A stretch of 35,259 nt of DNA from a virus: positions 1 to 35,259 of the IMG/VR virus record IMGVR_UViG_3300025701_000030. One strand, 5' to 3'. Both the position numbers and the translations under genes were made by a program. Shown here in pieces: positions 31,009-35,259 of the stretch; the stretch's first letter is position 1; each line of letters begins with the position of its first letter. Under the pieces are notes generated by a model. The model saw only the letters and a list, made by a program, of their open reading frames with translations, was not told where the DNA came from and did no database searches.

Positions 31009-31475
31009 ACTTTTCCCCTATAGGTATATGAGAGCGTCCCCTCATATCTTTTATTTAGAAACTCTATGTAGTTCTTAGCTTCTTTTGATTCGTGAATACT
31101 GTCTGCTCTCCAAGATACTATACCGTTGTCCTTACAGTATTCTATCATCATGTCAAATAAAGCAGATACATCCTTAGCATTTTTATGTTTGGTTTGATTA
31201 ACATCTATTATCATATCGTCCACATTCATCACTACAGAACCATTGTATGATTCGTTAAAGGTAGATGCAGTCATGAAAGCAGAGATTAAACCAGTGTTAT
31301 CATCAAGGACCTTAAGAGCTAAGTAGTTCTTATTACCTTGTTCTTGTTGTGACACATGGTTAATAAGATTCTGTATCCAATACATCTCATTACGCTCATA
31401 TGTGTAACTATCTGAACACCATGTGGCATCCATCAGTAGTGTTGCTTCTACTATATCATTCTTATTTAATAACAT
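31005..31475 (-). CDS. GNAT acetyltransferase-like protein
   Basis: This 156-residue protein has a strand-helix order like small GNAT proteins: YLALKVLDDNTGLISAFM, VVMNVDDMIIDVNQ, a helix DVSALFDMMIEYCKDNGI, and the end FLNKRYEGTLSYTYRGKV. The acetyl-CoA loop (Q/RxxGxG/A) is not clear, so the call is tentative. Its start is preceded by AAGGGA buried in the stem at 31477-31530. Late GNAT-like proteins of this type occur in podoviruses near lysis genes. Confidence 0.6.
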   Translation of the reverse strand: MLLNKNDIVEATLLMDATWCSDSYTYERNEMYWIQNLINHVSQQEQGNKNYLALKVLDDNTGLISAFMTASTFNESYNGSVVMNVDDMIIDVNQTKHKNAKDVSALFDMMIEYCKDNGIVSWRADSIHESKEAKNYIEFLNKRYEGTLSYTYRGKV

Positions 31476-31476
31476 A

Positions 31477-31530
31477 ATGGTCCCTTAAGATACTATAGGT
31501 ATATAGATACCCCTTCTATTAGGGGACCAT
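31477..31530 (-). promoter_or_regulatory. Stem-loop element covering a ribosome binding site
   Basis: ATGGTCCC (31477-31484) pairs with GGGACCAT (31523-31530), an eight-pair stem. Inside, GGTAT (31498-31502) pairs with ATACC (31507-31511). A rival hairpin pairs CCCCT (31510-31514) with AGGGG (31521-31525). The ribosome binding site of the GNAT-like gene, AAGGGA read on the minus strand, lies in the outer stem. The gap between holin and GNAT-like gene is otherwise empty. Confidence 0.55.
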
Positions 31531-31544
31531 CTCCCCGTAAACTA

Positions 31545-31892
31545 TCACTTACTACCTTTAATATTAGCTAACGAGCGTATCCCAAATGAAGCAGCAACTG
31601 CAGCCCCTAGGAAACCTTTGTACCAATCTGGCATACCTTCTAACGCTATGAACCCTTGTTCAACATAGGGAACTAATGGGGGTATAAAGCACATGATAAG
31701 AGGTACACTGAATAACAATGTAAACCATTCATCTTTCCATGAGCTCTGACTACCTTTAGCGTGTAAGGCTTCCCAATCGCCTCCTTGTTGGATTAATTCC
31801 AACTCTTTAGTCTGTACAGCTTGAGCTTTCTCAGCCTTATTAGAGAGCCATTGGGAGGCCAATGATCCTATTGCTGTTATAATCTGTATCAT
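31545..31892 (-). CDS. Holin, three-span type
   Basis: This 115-residue protein has an N-terminal hydrophobic helix (MIQIITAIGSLASQWL), a charged linker, then DEWFTLLFSVPLIMCFIPPL and PDWYKGFLGAAVAASFGIRS. This order matches the three-span holin family found in podoviruses and gene transfer agents. It would make holes in the inner membrane at lysis. It overlaps the XhlA-like gene by ATGA. No endolysin gene is visible nearby in the window, so that may lie to the right. Confidence 0.8.
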   Translation of the reverse strand: MIQIITAIGSLASQWLSNKAEKAQAVQTKELELIQQGGDWEALHAKGSQSSWKDEWFTLLFSVPLIMCFIPPLVPYVEQGFIALEGMPDWYKGFLGAAVAASFGIRSLANIKGSK

Positions 31893-32170
31893 TTATCAAC
31901 CCCTATTTTAACTAACCAGACAGCAATGGATACCAGACCACCTACGATTACCCAAAAGAACTTATCAGCAAAGTTAGCTACACTTTTGTTTTCAAATGAA
32001 ACCTTACCTATTTTATCAAGCTCTCGTTCTAGTTTGTTTAAACGAAACTCTACTTGTTTTATCCTAGTGTCTGTTGAAACTTGCTTCTCTTCAACACGAG
32101 CAATGGATTCCAATATATCCACTAACCTGTCTAGCTTTTGTTCTATCCTGTTGAGTCTTTCTTCACTCAT
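31889..32170 (-). CDS. XhlA-like coiled-coil membrane protein
   Basis: This 93-residue protein has a long coiled coil (RLNRIEQKLDRLVDILESI, QVEFRLNKLERELDKI) and one C-terminal membrane helix (FFWVIVGGLVSIAVWLV). That layout matches XhlA-type proteins, which work with holins in host lysis. It directly precedes the holin gene in transcription order. AGGAAG precedes the ATG. Confidence 0.7.
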   Translation of the reverse strand: MSEERLNRIEQKLDRLVDILESIARVEEKQVSTDTRIKQVEFRLNKLERELDKIGKVSFENKSVANFADKFFWVIVGGLVSIAVWLVKIGVDK

Positions 32171-32173
32171 GGT

Positions 32174-32446
32174 TCACTTCCTTAGTTTATTCCAATAATA
32201 CCAACTGAAAGTCTTATTACCAAGCCACATAATGCAAGCCATAAACAAACCACCATGATGGCGGACACAAGTGAATAGCTCTTTATCCACCTGTGCCTTA
32301 GTCAAATCGTGTTTGTCTTGGTTCATGTAGTACCAATCGTGGTCTTTGCAACAAGGGCAACCCCACTCTCTACCGAACCAACCGTCAAACCAAGCTGTGC
32401 AATACTGACCCCGTTCTATTAAGGTTTTGTATATCCACTTAAACAT
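32174..32446 (-). CDS. Small protein with phospholipase A2-like CCxxHD motif
   Basis: This 90-residue protein, starting at the ATG that overlaps the previous stop (TAATG), has C-C-K-D-H-D-W-Y-Y from residue 32. The CCxxHDxxY pattern is the calcium and active-site signature of secreted phospholipase A2, with H36 and D37 as the catalytic-type pair. LTKAQVDKELFTC downstream resembles the second helix with its aspartate. The C-terminus is aromatic and hydrophobic (LFMACIMWLGNKTFSWYYW) and could touch the membrane. It lies among lysis genes, so a role in membrane damage or entry is plausible but inferred. Confidence 0.6.
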   Translation of the reverse strand: MFKWIYKTLIERGQYCTAWFDGWFGREWGCPCCKDHDWYYMNQDKHDLTKAQVDKELFTCVRHHGGLFMACIMWLGNKTFSWYYWNKLRK

Positions 32447-32727
32447 TACCAAGGCAATCCTGAAATTACCTGTGGAGCTGCTTGTGCTTCTAAGTCTGCG
32501 TCCAAGACTGATTCAATCTGTGCAACTTCTTCTTCCGTAAACCAACCGACCACCATAGCTTCTGTTAAGTCTTCAAAGGCTGTGAAGCTGTCAGCGTCTG
32601 GGTCTGGTGTGAAAGATTTCGTGCCGTATGTGTTAGCTGTGTAGTCTCCAGAGGTCTTTGTAGCAGTCCAATGTGCCACTACAACACCGCCGTCTTGTGT
32701 GCGTTCTAAGTTTACAATGTTAATCAT
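32446..32727 (-). CDS. Phage accessory protein, DUF7936-like
   Basis: This 93-residue protein follows the pattern of a small family found after tail fibre genes: INIVNLERTQDGGVVVAHWT, SFTAFEDLTEAMVVGWF, and the ending ISGLPW. Its role is not known; tail fibre assembly or attachment has been suggested by position. The family name is from memory. The start overlaps the stop of the gene before (TAATG). Confidence 0.65.
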   Translation of the reverse strand: MINIVNLERTQDGGVVVAHWTATKTSGDYTANTYGTKSFTPDPDADSFTAFEDLTEAMVVGWFTEEEVAQIESVLDADLEAQAAPQVISGLPW

Positions 32728-32891
32728 TAAACTATTACTCCTAATATAATACTATTATTATTTTCTACAAAGCGTACAAGCCCATCAATAGGCGAACTAG
32801 AGTCTGTAGAATCATTACCAAACTCTATTTTCACGTCTCCTTTTTCTTCTTTCAGTTTCTCAAGATAAGCAATAGTTTCTGAAATAGTCAT
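32727..32891 (-). CDS. Hypothetical protein, 54 residues
   Basis: The ATG at 32891 follows AGGAGAG on the minus strand, a good ribosome binding site. The product is acidic (IAYLEKLKEEKGDVKIEFG, NDSTDSSSPIDGLVRF) and ends in a hydrophobic strand (SIILGVIV). It fills the gap between two tail-region genes and overlaps the next start by one base. No family is recognised. Confidence 0.6.
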   Translation of the reverse strand: MTISETIAYLEKLKEEKGDVKIEFGNDSTDSSSPIDGLVRFVENNNSIILGVIV

Positions 32892-32892
32892 G

Positions 32893-33144
32893 CTACTCTC
32901 CTAAGTCTCGTGAAGCCAAATAAGCGTCTTTCATTTCCTGTGTGAATACTGCGTTAGCTACCGCTGTAACTTCGTCTGATTCGGCTGTTAAGTCGTCTGT
33001 AGGCATGACAACATGGCGATGATACGAGCTAGATAGTTCTTGCCCATCTTCAACGATTGCTGTCTTTGTGCGTACTTGAATTGCTTTCCAGTCGCCTGTT
33101 GAGACTATTTCAATCTTGTCTTGTGTGATTTGTTTTTCTAACAT
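32893..33144 (-). CDS. Hypothetical protein, 83 residues
   Basis: I chose the ATG at 33144 because GAGGAAA lies seven bases before it; an in-frame start at 33180 lacks a site. The product opens MLEKQITQDKIEIVSTGDWK and has a strand-like middle (SYHRHVVMPTDD) and a helical end. It looks like a small tail-region accessory protein, and no family is recognised. Confidence 0.6.
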   Translation of the reverse strand: MLEKQITQDKIEIVSTGDWKAIQVRTKTAIVEDGQELSSSYHRHVVMPTDDLTAESDEVTAVANAVFTQEMKDAYLASRDLGE

Positions 33145-33181
33145 TTGTGTTTCCTCGTTTTGTCTGTATAGATAATCCAAT

Positions 33182-33661
33182 CTATATAATAAACTTATTA
33201 GACTTTCGTCTATTTTCTTCTGCGGTTATAACTTGCAAATTATCTTGAGTGTGTAGACCGCTAACATTTTTACCTTGCAATGGGACAATATGGTCAACCT
33301 CATGCTGTATACCTGTTTGCTCTGTTAGCTTTTTAGCTAAAGCATACAACTCTTTAATTAACTCCCTATCTGCCCATGTAGAGGTGGCTAAAACACATCG
33401 TTTTTCTCTAGCTGTAGTAGTTTCAAGTTTACGATATTTGTTGTTTTCGTACCACTCTTTACTGTTAGCTAAATGATGCTCTTTATTTTCTTCATACCAC
33501 TTTGCATTCAACTCACTATGCTTTTCTTTATTGCGTAAATTCCACTTCTTACTTGCTTCATGCTTACAGTCTTTGCACCATGAATGATAAGTGCCTCTAT
33601 CAGACCGCTTATAGAAACGGTCTAAAGGTTTTTCACATTTACACTTAGAACAAGTTTTCAT
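33182..33661 (-). CDS. HNH endonuclease with zinc-finger N-terminus
   Basis: This 159-residue protein has an N-terminal zinc module (CSKCKCEKPLDRFYKRSD, then WCKDCKHEASKKW), a linker with repeated W-Y-E units (KWYEENKEHH, EWYENNKYRK), and a C-terminal HNH site HEVDHIVPLQGKNVSGLH with NLQVI and EENRRKSNK. It is likely a homing endonuclease in the late operon. It starts by overlapping the tail fibre stop (TAATG). The base composition is more A+T-rich than the fibre gene, in line with separate origin. Confidence 0.85.
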   Translation of the reverse strand: MKTCSKCKCEKPLDRFYKRSDRGTYHSWCKDCKHEASKKWNLRNKEKHSELNAKWYEENKEHHLANSKEWYENNKYRKLETTTAREKRCVLATSTWADRELIKELYALAKKLTEQTGIQHEVDHIVPLQGKNVSGLHTQDNLQVITAEENRRKSNKFII

Positions 33662-35259
33662 TAATTCACCTTGTAACTTCCGTATATCGTCAACGTGTCG
33701 TTTGCAGAAAAGGTAAAGTTTGAAACATTAGCCACGGCTTCACTTTGCCCCCCTTCCTCTAGTACTACCCCAACATATGCACTTCCATCTTGAAAGTAAG
33801 CATGTGGAGTTTTTGCAGAAGAAAATGAAACGCCACTTGTTGAGATTGCCGCCCTACCTCTTTCATTCGTTAAAAGTTTTGAATTAAAAGGAAGTCCGTA
33901 GATTCTTATATCTCCAGAACCCATTGAAGTAACAGTGCTGAATTGAATAAATAGCTTGAAATGAACTATATTACCCACTTTTGTGTAGTACCCTGCTTGC
34001 TTAGAGTAAGCTACATTTTGACCACTACTTGATGGAGTATAGGTGGGGGTAAACGTACCAGTCTCATAATCATCCAACTTATTAGCCGCACCAGTTCCGC
34101 CAAGATAGACACCGCCTGATAGGTATAGGTCTTTGAATTGCGATGTTGTACTGCCTAAGTCTATAGCTCCACTTCTTATCGTATTTGAACTAGGACTGTG
34201 CGGAACTATGTTGTCATAAATACCAGAACACAATAAACCTGTATCCCCAGAACCTATATACATTACGCCATAAGCACTACCAATCGACCCAACTGTTGAG
34301 CCGTCTTTGCGGAATTGTGTAATATCTCCATCATTCCCAATTCTATTGTGGACGCATACAGTATCATTACTAACTTCATTTTTTATCAGTCCGTTACTGT
34401 AGACAACCAAACCTGAATTACCTGTAGCACTATTAGTACGCCCAACCAACAGATTACCAGAGCTGTCTATACGTGCTCGTTCTGTGCCACCAGTGTAAAA
34501 CGCTCTAATCGATGACCCGTAATTACGCTCCATTACAACGCCATTATAAGTAATATCATGATATTGTGATGATTGACCGCCTACTCCGTACTTATACTGC
34601 CAAGTATTAAATCCATTATGCACAGAAATACCATCATCATAAGGACTAGACAATGTCATAGATAAACGCTTACTAGGACTAGCTGTACCAATCCCAACAT
34701 TACCGCTAGAGTTTATGCGCATAGCTTCTGAGCCGTCCATTCGGAAAGTCATGACGCTTCCACCTACAGCATTATTTTCATCCACGGATATAACTAGATT
34801 ACCGTATCGACCATCTAATGATGATAGACCAGAACCACTTGACATTTGTATCTTTGTGTCTGTAGAGCCAGTGCCATTTAGGTGCAGTTTAGCACTAGGA
34901 CTAGCTGTACCAATCCCCACGTTGCCGCTAGAGTCTATGCGCATGCGTTCTGTGTATGTAGATGAGCCAGTTCTTGCGCCAATAACGTACTCAGCACTTG
35001 AAGCAGAGCCACCGCCCACTACACCTGTATACATAACACCTGTGCCTGAAGTACCTGCCACAGTATATCGGGTCATAGCAGTAGCACCAACAGTAACGTC
35101 TGTGTTGCTAACGACTTCTATTGCTGGTGGTAGTGCTGTAGATGAATAAACAGTTGAATCTGAATCGGCTAGTGTAAGGGTAGCGTATGGACTCGTACCA
35201 ATCCCCAAACTCTCAGCACTAGCATCCCATACGAATTTTGCAGTCGTTCCAGTGTCTTC
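33661..35259 (-). CDS. Tail fibre protein, C-terminal part (5' end outside window)
   Basis: The frame is open to the window edge, with no start needed inside; about 532 residues are visible. They carry repeats of the form MRIDSSGNVGIGTASPSAKL (three or more variants), typical of phage fibres with triple-stranded or beta-helix shafts. The end (YETGTFTPTYTPSSSGQN, GYYTKVGNIVHFKLFI, GDIRIYGLPF) is a C-terminal domain frequent in marine phage fibres, which probably forms the receptor-binding tip. The repeats cause near-identical DNA stretches at 34672-34722 and 34894-34944. It is the first late gene in the window. Confidence 0.88.
   Translation of the reverse strand, partial: EDTGTTAKFVWDASAESLGIGTSPYATLTLADSDSTVYSSTALPPAIEVVSNTDVTVGATAMTRYTVAGTSGTGVMYTGVVGGGSASSAEYVIGARTGSSTYTERMRIDSSGNVGIGTASPSAKLHLNGTGSTDTKIQMSSGSGLSSLDGRYGNLVISVDENNAVGGSVMTFRMDGSEAMRINSSGNVGIGTASPSKRLSMTLSSPYDDGISVHNGFNTWQYKYGVGGQSSQYHDITYNGVVMERNYGSSIRAFYTGGTERARIDSSGNLLVGRTNSATGNSGLVVYSNGLIKNEVSNDTVCVHNRIGNDGDITQFRKDGSTVGSIGSAYGVMYIGSGDTGLLCSGIYDNIVPHSPSSNTIRSGAIDLGSTTSQFKDLYLSGGVYLGGTGAANKLDDYETGTFTPTYTPSSSGQNVAYSKQAGYYTKVGNIVHFKLFIQFSTVTSMGSGDIRIYGLPFNSKLLTNERGRAAISTSGVSFSSAKTPHAYFQDGSAYVGVVLEEGGQSEAVANVSNFTFSANDTLTIYGSYKVN
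34672..34722 (-). repeat. Tail fibre internal direct repeat, copy A
   Basis: This 51-base stretch matches 34894-34944 at all but four positions. It encodes one NSSGNVGIGTASPSK-type unit of the fibre shaft. Such repeats permit recombination between fibre genes. Confidence 0.8.
34894..34944 (-). repeat. Tail fibre internal direct repeat, copy B
   Basis: Second copy of the 51-base repeat at 34672-34722, in the same direction, 222 bases away, and encoding DSSGNVGIGTASPSA. A weaker third unit (GIGTSPYATL) is coded at the right edge. Confidence 0.8.

Noticed and set aside
34672-34944. Possible CRISPR-like array
   Set aside because: Only two full copies lie within an open reading frame and encode fibre shaft repeats; there are no regular spacers.
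1-35259. tRNA genes, integrase or repressor
   Set aside because: No cloverleaf-like sequences with expected loops and no recombinase or repressor motifs were seen by reading; a tRNA search program was not available.

Overview
This window is part of a lytic, T7-related podovirus genome (realm Duplodnaviria), probably infecting a marine or aquatic gammaproteobacterium; the host is an inference from gene content and base composition only. It carries a T7-type set: family A DNA polymerase, primase-helicase, single-subunit RNA polymerase, FEN-type 5' exonuclease, endonuclease VII, gp2.5-like ssDNA-binding protein, tail fibre and ejection proteins. No integrase, repressor or tRNA was seen. Terminase, portal, capsid and tail-tube genes are absent and presumably lie beyond the right edge.

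Layout. Two arms converge on a bidirectional terminator at about 18454-18509. The left arm (+ strand, about 1-18453) is the takeover and replication arm. It starts with tiny membrane proteins, a small HExxH metalloprotease and the ssDNA-binding protein (to 2441). A proteolysis block follows (2551-5370): an exported ClpP-fold protein, a classical AAA+ ATPase, a 59-residue protein and a full-length ClpP with an intact triad. Then come a structured non-coding stretch with four hairpins (5374-5507), many small unknown genes (5530-8504), and the replication block (8696-18065): DUF3310, DNA polymerase, endonuclease VII, exonuclease, RusA, PhoH, FmdB-type zinc ribbon, MazG, primase-helicase and T7-like RNA polymerase. 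The right arm (- strand, 35259 down to 18510) is late. It runs from a tail fibre cut by the window edge, through two HNH endonucleases, a lysis-type cluster (holin, XhlA-like protein, PLA2-motif protein) and a GNAT-like protein, to ejection proteins of 202, 202, 352, 645, 1299 and 1161 residues and a final 138-residue protein.

Most interesting points. (1) The 1161-residue late protein carries what look like all the motifs of a single-subunit RNA polymerase (DxxGR-like, A, B and C). It resembles the idea of the N4 virion RNA polymerase and would be a second polymerase beside the ordinary T7-like one. (2) An identical 16-base sequence in a hairpin with compensatory stem changes lies 30-50 bases before three early genes. 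It could be an RNA element or, speculatively, a hairpin promoter for the virion polymerase. (3) The 1299-residue ejection protein begins with a staphylococcal-nuclease-like domain with its catalytic residues in place. (4) The AAA+ ATPase encoded just before ClpP ends in V-G-F-L, resembling the ClpP-docking tripeptide of ClpX and ClpA, so the phage may encode its own ATP-dependent protease. (5) Three hairpins in a row with the same TTGCCG loop, plus a fourth, follow clpP.

How the genes work together. The early arm would be read first, by host polymerase and perhaps by an injected polymerase. The proteolysis block and small membrane proteins would remodel the host. The replication block copies and recombines DNA, and the T7-like polymerase made at the end of that arm would then transcribe the late arm. 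All functions are read from sequence motifs; none has been tested here.
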